This document shows, one piece after another, positions 25,489-33,690 of a stretch of 64,000 bases of DNA. The translations under genes and the position numbers were made by a program. Source of the DNA: Bradyrhizobium sp. Its GTDB lineage: Bacteria > Pseudomonadota > Alphaproteobacteria > Rhizobiales > Xanthobacteraceae. The DNA lies in the NCBI GenBank assembly GCA_028290305.1, contig JAQGKC010000189.1, positions 14,964 through 78,963 on the forward strand, written 5' to 3'. The notes beneath the pieces were generated by a model. That model was not told the origin of the DNA. It saw only the letters and a program-made list of their open reading frames with translations, and ran no database searches. Position 1 is the stretch's first letter. Each line of letters begins with the position of its first letter.

Positions 25489-25653
25489 ATGAGCGATGCG
25501 GACAAAGAGAACAAGGCGCGCAATCGCGAGATCGCTCAGAACGAAGCCGAACGGCAAACCGTCGGCGACATCCGCGTCAGCACGTGGGCGATCGCGGTCG
25601 CCGTAATCATCGGCCTCGCCGCCGTCGGCTGGGTGCTGATCCACAACAACTAA
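25489..25653 (+). CDS. 54-residue membrane protein
   Basis: ATG 25489 opens a 54-codon frame (MSDADKENKARNREIAQNEA...) ending with TAA at 25651. The N-terminal half is charged and hydrophilic; residues about 34-50 (WAIAVAVIIGLAAVGWVL) form one transmembrane helix, ending in IHNN. Codon use matches the neighbours and there is a plausible GGGGGCAGG upstream. Similar tiny single-helix proteins are common in Bradyrhizobium. Function unknown. Confidence 0.6.
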   Translation: MSDADKENKARNREIAQNEAERQTVGDIRVSTWAIAVAVIIGLAAVGWVLIHNN

Positions 25654-25658
25654 CCCAT

Positions 25659-26864
25659 TCACGCCACTGCGCCTGATGCACGCAACTGTGCAATCGCGCC
25701 CTCGTCGTAGCCGGCCTCGCGCAAGACCTCGTCGCTGTGCTCGCCGATCCCCGGCGGATGCCGCGGTTGGGTTTTTTTGCTGCCGTCGATCCAGATCGGG
25801 CTATTGATCGTCAGCATCGTGCCGCCCTCGAACGGCACCAGCACGTCGTTGTCGAGCATCTGCCGGTCGTTCGGTATGTCGTCGAGGATGCCGACCACGC
25901 CGAACACCAGGCCATTGCCGTCGAGGATCCTGCGCCATTCGGCGAGGTCCCTGGTTGCAAAAATCTCGTCGAAAATCTTGATCAGTTCCAGCGAGCGCGC
26001 ATGGCGGTCGGGCTTGGTGGCGAACCTCGGATCGGTGATGAAATCCTCGCGTCCGATGCAGCGCGCCAGCGCCGGCCATTGCCGTTCCTCGTTGAGCAGC
26101 GAGAGGATGATCCAGCGTCCGTCGCGGCACTTGTAGTGATTGGTCACCGCGTTCAGCGCGTGCTCGCGGGGACGCCGCTCCCCGAATTTCGCGCCGCATA
26201 ATTTGGCCTGGGCAAGCACGCCATTGGCCCAGACGCCGTTGGCCATCAGGTTCGAGCTCACATGCGACCCCTTGCCGGTGCGCTCGCGCTTGTAGAGCGC
26301 GGTGACGATCGCGCTGTACAGCGCCATCGCGCAGGGGTGGTCGCCCATGCCGGCGACCGAGCGCGCCGGCGTGGTCTCGGTATCCGCGCGCACCAGATCC
26401 ATCAGGCCCGAGCGCGCCCAATAGGCATTGCTGTCGAAACCGGGCTTGTTGGCTTCCTCGCCTTTTTCGCCGTAGCCCGTGAACGACGCATAGATCAGTC
26501 GGTCATTGAGTGGGGCCAGTTCAGCGTAAGTCATCCCGAGCCGGGCACGCACCGCGGGGGGAAAATTCGTGATGAAGACATCGGCCTCGGCAGCGAGGCG
26601 ATGCAACACCGCCTGGCCTTCCGGCTTGCCGAGATCGAGCGCCAGGCTCCGCTTGTTGCGGGCCTCCAGCATCCACGCAAAATTGTGCTCACTGTGCGGA
26701 TATCCCGGCAAATTCGGCAGGTTGCGATAGGGATCGCCTGACCCGGGCGGCTCGATCTTGATCACTTCGGCGCCGAAATCCGACAGCACGGTTGCGGCCG
26801 CGGGCGCTGCGATGAAGCTTGCGCAGTCCAGAACCTTGAGGCCTTCGAAGATGCCGTCTTCCAT
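25659..26864 (-). CDS. CaiB/BaiF family CoA-transferase
   Basis: The 401-residue protein is a class III CoA-transferase. The N-terminal GLKVLDCASFIAAPAAATVLSDFGAEVIKIEPP block and the catalytic aspartate region GFDSNAYWARSGLMD (near residue 143) are present, along with GIGEHSDEVL near the C-terminus. It moves CoA between carboxylic acids; the donor and acceptor cannot be read from sequence. It stands alone between convergent and repeat-bordered genes. A second CaiB/BaiF gene at 46216 shares the family but is diverged. Confidence 0.92.
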   Translation of the reverse strand: MEDGIFEGLKVLDCASFIAAPAAATVLSDFGAEVIKIEPPGSGDPYRNLPNLPGYPHSEHNFAWMLEARNKRSLALDLGKPEGQAVLHRLAAEADVFITNFPPAVRARLGMTYAELAPLNDRLIYASFTGYGEKGEEANKPGFDSNAYWARSGLMDLVRADTETTPARSVAGMGDHPCAMALYSAIVTALYKRERTGKGSHVSSNLMANGVWANGVLAQAKLCGAKFGERRPREHALNAVTNHYKCRDGRWIILSLLNEERQWPALARCIGREDFITDPRFATKPDRHARSLELIKIFDEIFATRDLAEWRRILDGNGLVFGVVGILDDIPNDRQMLDNDVLVPFEGGTMLTINSPIWIDGSKKTQPRHPPGIGEHSDEVLREAGYDEGAIAQLRASGAVA

Positions 26865-26988
26865 GGTGAGGTCGCTCCCGTGATTCTTGTTGATCTTATT
26901 CCGCGTCGTGGAATCGCCATCCGGCGCGATCAGCGGATTCCGTGCGCATTTGACCGATGTTGGTGGGGTGATGCAACGACAGTTTCTA

Positions 26989-27076
26989 CGTCATTGCGAG
27001 CGCTAGCGAAGCAATCCAGAGGGCAGCGAAGTGCAGAGACTGGATTGCTTCGTCGCTTGCGCTCCTCGCAATGACG
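26989..27076. repeat. intergenic palindromic repeat (CGTCATTGCGAG type)
   Basis: Starts CGTCATTGCGAGCGCTAGCG and ends CTCCTCGCAATGACG, with inner arms GAAGCAATCCAG and CTGGATTGCTTCG. A second copy with the same inner core is at 45274-45355. It sits between the CoA-transferase and putA. Confidence 0.85.
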
Positions 27077-27086
27077 GAGGTCTCCT

Positions 27087-30000
27087 CTACTCCGTACCCG
27101 ACATCAGGGCCGCATTGCCGCCGGCTGCTGCCGTATTAATCGTCACGGTTTGTTCGGTCGCAAAGCGTGGCAAATAATGCGGCCCGCCGGCCTTCGGACC
27201 GGTACCTGACAGCCCATGGCCGCCGAACGGCTGCACGCCGACCACGGCGCCGATCATGTTGCGGTTGACATAGACGTTGCCGACGGAAAGCCGGTCGATC
27301 ACATCCTCGACGGTGTCGTCGATGCGCGAGTGAATGCCGAGCGTCAGGCCGTAGCCGGAGCGTTCGATCGATTGCAGCACCCGATCGAGCCTATCGGCGG
27401 GATAGCGCACCACATGCAGGATGGGCCCGAAGACTTCCTCGGTCAGTTGATCGGGACAGGACAATTCGAAAATATGCGGCGCGACATAATTGCCGTCGGG
27501 AGCGGTGCCCGCGAAATGCACGCGGGACTCCTTTTTCATTCGCGCGATATGGGTCTCCAGCCGCTGCTTCGCCTCGGCGTCGATCACCGGCCCGATATGA
27601 ACCGCGGCATCGCTGACGTCGCCCATTCTGAGTTCGCGTGCGGCCCCCGAAATCATCTCGATCATGCGGTCGGCGACATCATCCTGAACGAACAGCAGAC
27701 GCAATGCCGAGCAGCGCTGCCCGGCCGAGCGAAACGCCGACGTCACGACGTCGTCGGCGACCTGCTCCGGCAGCGCGGTCGCATCGACGATCATCGCATT
27801 GATGCCGCCGGTTTCCGCAATCAGGGGCACGATCGGGCCGTCCTTGGCGGCCAGCGTTCGGTTGATCGATCTTGCGACTTCGGTCGAGCCGGTGAAGACA
27901 ACGCCGGCTATATCGGGGTGTGCGACCAGCGCCGCGCCGATGCTGCCATCGCCTATTGCTAAGTGCAGTGCCGAGGAGGGCACGCCGGCCTCATGCAGCA
28001 ACCGAACCGCCTCTGCTGCAATCAGCGGCGTTTGTTCGGCGGGCTTGGCGACCACCGTATTGCCAGCCATCAGCGCCGCCGTGACTTGACCTAAGAAGAT
28101 CGCCAGCGGAAAATTCCACGGCGAGATAGCGATGAACACGCCACGGCCGCGCAGTTTGAGCACATTGCTCTCGCCGGTGGGCCCCGGCATCGCTTCGCCT
28201 TCGCCAAACAGCTTGCGGCCTTCCGCGGCGTAATAGCGGCAGAAATCAGCGGCTTCGCGGACTTCCGAGAGCGCATCATCGAGCGTCTTGCCGCCCTCGC
28301 GCTGCAACAGCGCGATGAACTGCGCCGCTCGATGCTCCAGCAGATCTGCGGCTTTCTCCAGGATTTCCGCGCGCGTTCCGGCCGGCGTCCGGCTCCATGA
28401 TTTGAATCCCGCACCGGCCGCCATGACGATGTCGTTTGTGGCCTCTGGACTAACGTCAATGACGTCGCCGACATCAGGATGGCTCGCCGCCACCGTAGAG
28501 ACCAAATCGTTCAACGCCACGCGCTCGCCGAATTCGATGCCACGCGAATTGGCTCGTTGCGGCCGATAAAGATCATGAGGCAAGGGGATGTTTGGATGTC
28601 GCGCGTTGTCGGCGGCGCCGATGATATCGGCCGGACGGCGCAGCAATGTTGTGACAGGCACTTTATCGTCGGCGGCGAGCGCCACGAATGACGAATTGGC
28701 GCCATTCTCCAGGAGGCGCCGCACCAGATAGGCCAGGAGATCGCGGTGACTGCCGACCGGCGCATAGGTCCGATAGGCCAGTGTCGGACGATCCTGGCTT
28801 AATCGCGCATACAGCGCCTCGCCCATGCCATGCAGGCGCTGGAACTCGAAACCGCCTTCGCCGCCGGCGAGTTCGAGAACGGTTGCGACCGTCAGCGCAT
28901 TGTGGGTTGCGAATTGCGGAAAGATGCGAGGTCGAAGCGTCAATAGTTTTTGCGCGCAGGTGATGTAGTTCAGGTCGGTCATCGCCTTGCGGGTAAACAC
29001 CGGATAGTCATCGAGACCACGCTCCTGCGCGCGCTTGATCTCGGTGTCCCAGTAGGCGCCTTTGACCAGCCGCACCATCATCCGCCGGTTCAGCTTTCGC
29101 GCCAGCTCATCGGTATAGTCGATCACGGCTTCGGCGCGTTTCTGGTAGGCCTGGATCGCAAGCCCAAAACCATCCCAGCTTGCGAGCGATGCATCAGTGA
29201 ATGCGGCCGCGATCACGTCGAGCGACAATTCCAGCCGATCCGCTTCCTCGGCATCGACAGTGAAATTCAGGTCATAGGCTTTGGCCCGACGCGCGAGATC
29301 GATCAGCCGCGGAACCAGTTCTGGCATTACTCGCTGGTGGCTCACGGCTTCGTATCGCGGATGCAACGCGGAGAGCTTGACCGAGATGCCGGGCCGATCG
29401 GGCAGCGGCCGGTCATCGGCGGCGCGGCCGATGGCCTCGATCGCGCTGGCGTAGGAATTGAAATAGCGCTCCGCATCGGCGGCGGTGCGCGCGCCTTCGC
29501 CGAGCATGTCGAATGAATAGCGCGGAGCCGCGGCCGAATGCGACTGTGCCCGCGCAAGCGCTGATTCGATGGTCTCGCCGAGCACGAAATGGCTGCCCAT
29601 CAGCCGCATCGCCTGGCGGGTGGCGGCGCGCACCGTTGGAATGCCGAGCCGTTTCGCCAGTCGTCCGATCGTCCCTTGCGGGGTTTCGCCGGGCTGAATC
29701 ACGCGCGCCGACATCCCGAGCGCCCACGCCGATGCATTGACCAGGAAGGCGCTTGATTTGGTTTCGTGGTGCACGAAGTCGCCCTGGCCGAGCTTGTCCT
29801 CGATGAACTGGTCGGCGGTGCGCGCGTCCGGCACGCGCAGCAGGGCTTCTGCGAGCACCATCAGCGCCAGGCCTTCTTTGGTGGAAAGCGCGTACTCGCG
29901 AAGCATGTCCTCGACGCCGCCGAGGCGGTCATCATTGGCGCGGATGGCCTCGATCAGGTGCGTAGCTACGCGGTCGATCCGCGCGTCCTGCACCGCGCTC

Positions 30001-30095
30001 AGGCGCGCTGTTTCGAGAAGCCGGGCCGCCATGACGCCTTCGTCCGGCGCGTAGGGCGCGTTGAATGGCGGAGGGGATACGGGATCGGACGTCAT
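27087..30095 (-). CDS. putA: PutA, bifunctional proline dehydrogenase / P5C dehydrogenase
   Basis: The 1002-residue enzyme oxidises proline to glutamate with FAD and NAD+. The PRODH half holds RLVKGAYWDTEIKRAQERGLD near 345-365 and QFATHNA near 400; the P5C dehydrogenase half holds IAETGG and the catalytic cysteine in SAGQRCSALRLLF, with QPFGGHGLSGTGPKAGGP near the C-terminus. It begins directly with the PRODH domain, without the ribbon-helix-helix repressor domain of E. coli PutA, and closely resembles the short Bradyrhizobium enzyme. ATG 30095 gives an N-terminus like that enzyme; a GTG at 30131 would add 12 residues. Confidence 0.96.
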   Translation of the reverse strand: MTSDPVSPPPFNAPYAPDEGVMAARLLETARLSAVQDARIDRVATHLIEAIRANDDRLGGVEDMLREYALSTKEGLALMVLAEALLRVPDARTADQFIEDKLGQGDFVHHETKSSAFLVNASAWALGMSARVIQPGETPQGTIGRLAKRLGIPTVRAATRQAMRLMGSHFVLGETIESALARAQSHSAAAPRYSFDMLGEGARTAADAERYFNSYASAIEAIGRAADDRPLPDRPGISVKLSALHPRYEAVSHQRVMPELVPRLIDLARRAKAYDLNFTVDAEEADRLELSLDVIAAAFTDASLASWDGFGLAIQAYQKRAEAVIDYTDELARKLNRRMMVRLVKGAYWDTEIKRAQERGLDDYPVFTRKAMTDLNYITCAQKLLTLRPRIFPQFATHNALTVATVLELAGGEGGFEFQRLHGMGEALYARLSQDRPTLAYRTYAPVGSHRDLLAYLVRRLLENGANSSFVALAADDKVPVTTLLRRPADIIGAADNARHPNIPLPHDLYRPQRANSRGIEFGERVALNDLVSTVAASHPDVGDVIDVSPEATNDIVMAAGAGFKSWSRTPAGTRAEILEKAADLLEHRAAQFIALLQREGGKTLDDALSEVREAADFCRYYAAEGRKLFGEGEAMPGPTGESNVLKLRGRGVFIAISPWNFPLAIFLGQVTAALMAGNTVVAKPAEQTPLIAAEAVRLLHEAGVPSSALHLAIGDGSIGAALVAHPDIAGVVFTGSTEVARSINRTLAAKDGPIVPLIAETGGINAMIVDATALPEQVADDVVTSAFRSAGQRCSALRLLFVQDDVADRMIEMISGAARELRMGDVSDAAVHIGPVIDAEAKQRLETHIARMKKESRVHFAGTAPDGNYVAPHIFELSCPDQLTEEVFGPILHVVRYPADRLDRVLQSIERSGYGLTLGIHSRIDDTVEDVIDRLSVGNVYVNRNMIGAVVGVQPFGGHGLSGTGPKAGGPHYLPRFATEQTVTINTAAAGGNAALMSGTE

Positions 30096-30208
30096 GGCAT
30101 GACCTGAAGTTTCCTCATTCTTATCATGCACCCGGTCTTGGAATCACAAAACCGCTGCGATAGCTTTCGCGGGATTTTTTGACGTGAGGTGTGGGGGCAG
30201 TGGAAGCG

Positions 30209-30874
30209 ATGGACAGGCGGGAACACCGATCTGCCAGACCGGGCAAAACCTCAGCGTTTTGCGGTTTTACCGTCTCCCTTGTGGGATCAATCCTGCTTGC
30301 CGCCTCGTCGCTGGCGCGCGCGGTCGAATTGAGCCCACCGCAGGCGGAGCTGTACAGCACGGTGTCGATTTATCCGCCTTCGGCGAAATCGATGACGGTC
30401 TGCTACGGCTTCGTCTGCCGCCGCCGTGAGATCCTCGATTTCACGCCCGGCGACCGCAACACGCTGACGCAGATTCTCGCGGCGGGCCGCACGTCAGCCG
30501 CGGCCGAACGGGCAGCGGTGCAGAAAGCCGTGATCTGGTTCGATCGCCGCATGGGGCCGGTGATCGGAACCGACAAGCGCGTCGCGAACGCGGACATCCG
30601 CGCGCTTGATGACAAGCACAATTTTGATTGCTGGGACACCACCCGCAACACCACGAGCCTTCTGCTGGTGTTACAGGAATGGGGGCTGTTCAGATATCAT
30701 GTGGTGGGCGACCCGCATTATCGGGGCAATCCACTGGTGCTGCAGCTGCCGCACAACACGGCGGTGCTGGTCGAGCGTGCAACCAAGGTCGAGTGGGTCG
30801 TCGACATGTGGCCCCGCAGCTACTCGCAGCCGCCGGATGTCATGACGCTCGAAAAATGGGTCAAGGAGGATTAA
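30209..30874 (+). CDS. exported protein with transglutaminase-like Cys/His/Asp pattern
   Basis: The 221-residue protein has an N-terminal signal or anchor (GFTVSLVGSILLAASSLARA). The C-terminal half contains FDCWDTTRNTTSLLLVLQ followed by HVVGDPHYRGN and VEWVVDMWP, an order of Cys, His and Asp that resembles transglutaminase-like cysteine hydrolases (BTLCP type), although this is a visual judgement. The first half has a CYGFVCRRR pair of cysteines. ATG 30209 is preferred over the GTG at 30191. It is divergent from putA. Function unknown. Confidence 0.65.
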   Translation: MDRREHRSARPGKTSAFCGFTVSLVGSILLAASSLARAVELSPPQAELYSTVSIYPPSAKSMTVCYGFVCRRREILDFTPGDRNTLTQILAAGRTSAAAERAAVQKAVIWFDRRMGPVIGTDKRVANADIRALDDKHNFDCWDTTRNTTSLLLVLQEWGLFRYHVVGDPHYRGNPLVLQLPHNTAVLVERATKVEWVVDMWPRSYSQPPDVMTLEKWVKED

Positions 30875-31019
30875 GCGGCCGAACCAGCGCGTTCTGCGCC
30901 GCTTCGAATGCACGCAAGAGCGCCGCCCGCTCCCGCCGAATGTTCTCTGTTTTTTTGAGATGTTCTTGCAAGCCCCGCTCCCGGATTATGTCCGAGAGGG
31001 CGCTGTTAGCAACTTAGCA

Positions 31020-31220
31020 TTAAACCTTGAGGTTCTCGGCCGAAGTCTTGCCGCGATTGGCAACCTCTTCGTATTCAACCGTCTGCCCTTCGTTGAGCGT
31101 AGAAAGGCCAGCTTTCTCGACCGCCGAAATATGAACGAAAACATCTTTGCCGCCACTCGAGGGCTGGATGAATCCAAAACCCTTGGTCGCGTTGAACCAC
31201 TTCACAGTACCTTTAGCCAT
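31020..31220 (-). CDS. cspA: cold-shock-domain protein
   Basis: The 66-residue protein is a single cold-shock domain: [17 protein letters not shown] with RNP1 (KGFGFI) and RNP2 (DVFVHIS), then EGQTVEYEE. It binds single-stranded RNA/DNA and acts as an RNA chaperone. ATG 31220 was chosen; the GTG just before it is unlikely. Several paralogues are usual in this group, so the letter is uncertain. It stands alone with a long upstream region that may be a structured 5' leader. Confidence 0.93.
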   Translation of the reverse strand: MAKGTVKWFNATKGFGFIQPSSGGKDVFVHISAVEKAGLSTLNEGQTVEYEEVANRGKTSAENLKV

Positions 31221-31301
31221 CACGTCGTCTCCGCGGGATCAAAAACGATAACGAACTGCCGGTCCCCGCAAACCGGCATGTCCGACGGGCGCACGATACG
31301 C

Positions 31302-31307
31302 GTTATA
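31302..31307 (-). promoter_or_regulatory. candidate -10 box of the cold-shock gene
   Basis: TATAAC on the minus strand, about 82-87 bases upstream of the ATG, would place the transcription start near 31295 and give a 5' leader of about 75 bases, which is usual for cold-shock mRNAs. No good -35 box was found at standard spacing, so this is tentative. The rest of 31221-31513 shows no gene. Confidence 0.25.
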
Positions 31308-31513
31308 GGCCAAGCTTGATAGCTTAAACGTCATCTTGATTTAGGCGGAAAACGATCATTATCGCGGCGCATTCGCGCCTTTTTCCCCTTTCGCGATGAT
31401 TTGACGCGGCTAACCCTCGCAAAATCCGGTCTGGCTCCAATTTTATGAAAACGGGAACCGCCCCGTCCCGTCCCGCCGATATACACGCGCAAGGTTTAGT
31501 TTCGGTCGAATTT

Positions 31514-31843
31514 TCAGTACGTCGCGGCGAGATAATCGACGATCTTGCCGACGTCCGCATCGTCGATCGGCGCGCCATAGACCTTGATCATCTTGGTCAC
31601 TTCGGCCTGCCAGAAGTCCTTCTTGGATTTCGACCCGCGCGGCTGGGTGTTGATGTAATCGGCGGAATGACAGGCCGTGCAATTGTTCTGCGCCGCTTCG
31701 AGATTTGGTCCTGGCTTGAACGCAGCGGTTTCGTCCGGAAGCGTATAGGAGACCGGAGCCGCGCTTGCCGAACCGAGACCCAGTCCCGCGGCGGCGGCAA
31801 GCGTGAGGCGAAACGCAAGTGTGAGGAGGAACGAACGTGTCAT
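31514..31843 (-). CDS. sorB: SorB, c-type cytochrome subunit of sulfite dehydrogenase
   Basis: The 109-residue exported protein has a signal peptide (MTRSFLLTLAFRLTLAAAAG, cleavage near SASAAP) and one haem c site, NNCTACHSADYI (C55, C58, H59), with a downstream VTKMIKVYGAPI that supplies a likely methionine ligand. It is the electron-accepting subunit that passes electrons from sulfite to cytochrome c. ATG 31843 has GAGGG upstream and follows the sorA stop by 11 bases, so the two form an operon. Confidence 0.9.
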   Translation of the reverse strand: MTRSFLLTLAFRLTLAAAAGLGLGSASAAPVSYTLPDETAAFKPGPNLEAAQNNCTACHSADYINTQPRGSKSKKDFWQAEVTKMIKVYGAPIDDADVGKIVDYLAATY

Positions 31844-31854
31844 GACTGGTTCCC

Positions 31855-33054
31855 TCATGCCGCGGTGACGCGAACGGTTTCGACGACGTTGCGCAAATAG
31901 CCCGCCGGATTCCACAGCGGTTCGGTCGGCTGCGTGTCGCCGGCATTGTTGGTGGCGCGAACTTTAAGTTCGTGGCCGCCCGCCGCGAGTTTCACCGGCA
32001 ATTTCCATTCGCGGAACGAATATTTTCCGAGATCCTTGCCGAGCTTTGCCGGTGTCCAGGTCTTGCCGCCATCGAGCGAGACCGCGACTTCCTTGATGCC
32101 CTTGCCGCCGTCGAACGCTATCCCCTTCAATACCGTTCCACCCGGCTTCAATTTCGCGCCATCGGTTACATTGGTGATGAAAGAGCGGACGTTGAGGTAG
32201 TTGATCGGGATCGTCGCTTTTGGCGTGGTGCCGGGCTCGACGCAATTGCACGGCGTGTCCGGAATCCGATAGGCGGATTTCATCCAGAAACCATCGAACA
32301 CGTTGTCGATCACGGTAATTTCGTTGAGATGCTTTACCCAGTAGGTGCCGTAATAGCCTGGGACGACCAGACGAAGCGGAAAACCGTTGAGAAACGGCAA
32401 ATCCTCGCCGTTCATGCCATAGGCCAGCATCACCTCGCCATCGCGTGCGTGGTCGATATCGAGCGCCTTGACGAAATCCGGCGTCTTGTCGCTGACCGGT
32501 CCGTCCATCCCGTTGAAGGTGACCTGCTTCGCGCCCTGCTGCACGCCCGCCATGTCGAGTATCGTCTTGAGCGGCACGCCGTGCCAGCGCGCATTGCCCA
32601 TCGCGCCGTTGCCCAATTGACCGCCGGCGACCCGGGGATTGGAAAATCCGCGGCTGTTGCCAGAGCACTGATTGACGGCGACGAGCTCTATTGCGCGGAG
32701 TTTCCGGATATCCTTCAACGACAGCTTTAGCGGATGATCGACCTTGCCTTTGATCTCCAGCGTGAACTTGTCCGGATCGAGATCGAGCGGCAGATCCGCC
32801 AGATGATAGCGGACGAAAAAAGCATTGTTCGGCGTAATCGCGCCGTCGTTGAAGATGGAAAATGGCGTCTCGAGCTGCGGCGGGCGGCTGGTCTGGCCGA
32901 TCATCAGGCGCTTCTGCGGGTATTTTACCAGCGGCCGTTCGCCATTGTCGAAGGGCAACGTCACGATGTCGAGCGCGAGCGCCCTGAACGAACCGAAACC
33001 TGTGGCAAGTGCCGCCATACCGGCGCGCTTGATCATCTCTCGTCTGTCGAGCAT
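31855..33054 (-). CDS. sorA: SorA, molybdenum sulfite dehydrogenase
   Basis: The 399-residue enzyme oxidises sulfite to sulfate in the periplasm. The molybdenum-ligand cysteine is C130 in VAVNQCSGNSRG, with an upstream VRYH and later GYYGTYWVKHLNEI and FWMKSAYRIPD blocks. A twin-arginine-like signal (DRREMIKRAGMAALATGFG) fits cofactor-loaded export. GGAGG lies just before ATG 33054. Operon with sorB matches the Starkeya-type SorAB system. Sulfite here could come from organosulfonate or thiosulfate breakdown. Confidence 0.95.
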   Translation of the reverse strand: MLDRREMIKRAGMAALATGFGSFRALALDIVTLPFDNGERPLVKYPQKRLMIGQTSRPPQLETPFSIFNDGAITPNNAFFVRYHLADLPLDLDPDKFTLEIKGKVDHPLKLSLKDIRKLRAIELVAVNQCSGNSRGFSNPRVAGGQLGNGAMGNARWHGVPLKTILDMAGVQQGAKQVTFNGMDGPVSDKTPDFVKALDIDHARDGEVMLAYGMNGEDLPFLNGFPLRLVVPGYYGTYWVKHLNEITVIDNVFDGFWMKSAYRIPDTPCNCVEPGTTPKATIPINYLNVRSFITNVTDGAKLKPGGTVLKGIAFDGGKGIKEVAVSLDGGKTWTPAKLGKDLGKYSFREWKLPVKLAAGGHELKVRATNNAGDTQPTEPLWNPAGYLRNVVETVRVTAA

Positions 33055-33230
33055 CGTGCTTCCTCCGAAGCTTACTATCGAGGCCGGTCGCCACCGGGCT
33101 CACTTGCGTAAATGTCGCATTGGAGAGGTCCAAGTCAATTTATGTTTTCGGAGCGTGGACAGGTCGTTGCGGCGCAGCAATCCTAAGTCTCACTCGAACG
33201 TGATGAAGCGCATCAAACTGCGCGGCAAAA

Positions 33231-33268
33231 CAGAAAACCCCGGCCGCACGACACGGCCGAGGATTTTT
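33231..33268 (-). terminator. terminator after the glycine-rich gene
   Basis: On the minus strand CCTCGGCCG and CGGCCGGGG form a GC-rich stem with a TGTCGTG loop, followed by TTTTCTGTTTT. It ends the small glycine-rich gene and lies before sorA's divergent-side region. Confidence 0.75.
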
Positions 33269-33291
33269 GAGTTTAGAGAATCGGGGTTCGA

Positions 33292-33537
33292 TCAATATTC
33301 GCAGACATTGATGGTGCGCAGGCGATAGCCGAACGGGGTGGGGACGCGGCGCACCACATAGCATCCGTCACCGCCATAGCCGCCGACATAGCCGATGCCG
33401 AAGCCGCCGAAGTGGTGATGATAGCCACCCCAGCCGCCGCCCCATCCCCACGGCTTCGCCGAAGCGGCGGAGGGAGCCAGCGCCACGGCGCTGAGGGAAG
33501 CTGCGGCGACAAGTCCAAGCGTCAGTTTGCGTAACAT
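33292..33537 (-). CDS. small exported glycine/histidine-rich protein
   Basis: The 81-residue protein has a signal peptide (MLRKLTLGLVAAASLSAVAL, ending SAASA) and a mature part rich in Gly, Trp, His and Tyr (WGWGGGWGGYHHHFGG), then GCYVVRRVPTPFGYRLRTINVCEY with two cysteines. Such proteins are frequent in Bradyrhizobium and unassigned. The HHH cluster could bind metal. GAGGAGAACG lies before ATG 33537. Confidence 0.8.
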   Translation of the reverse strand: MLRKLTLGLVAAASLSAVALAPSAASAKPWGWGGGWGGYHHHFGGFGIGYVGGYGGDGCYVVRRVPTPFGYRLRTINVCEY

Positions 33538-33690
33538 GGTCGTTCTCCTCGAATGATGCGCACTCGGCGCGGGTTGCAGTTGTCAGTCTTACCCACCGCA
33601 CATCAGTCGCATCGCGGAGAAACGCGGTTCGAGAAAACAGCAGATGGTTCGGGACAATTTTCTGAACGGTTGTTCAGAGACGTGCCGGTG

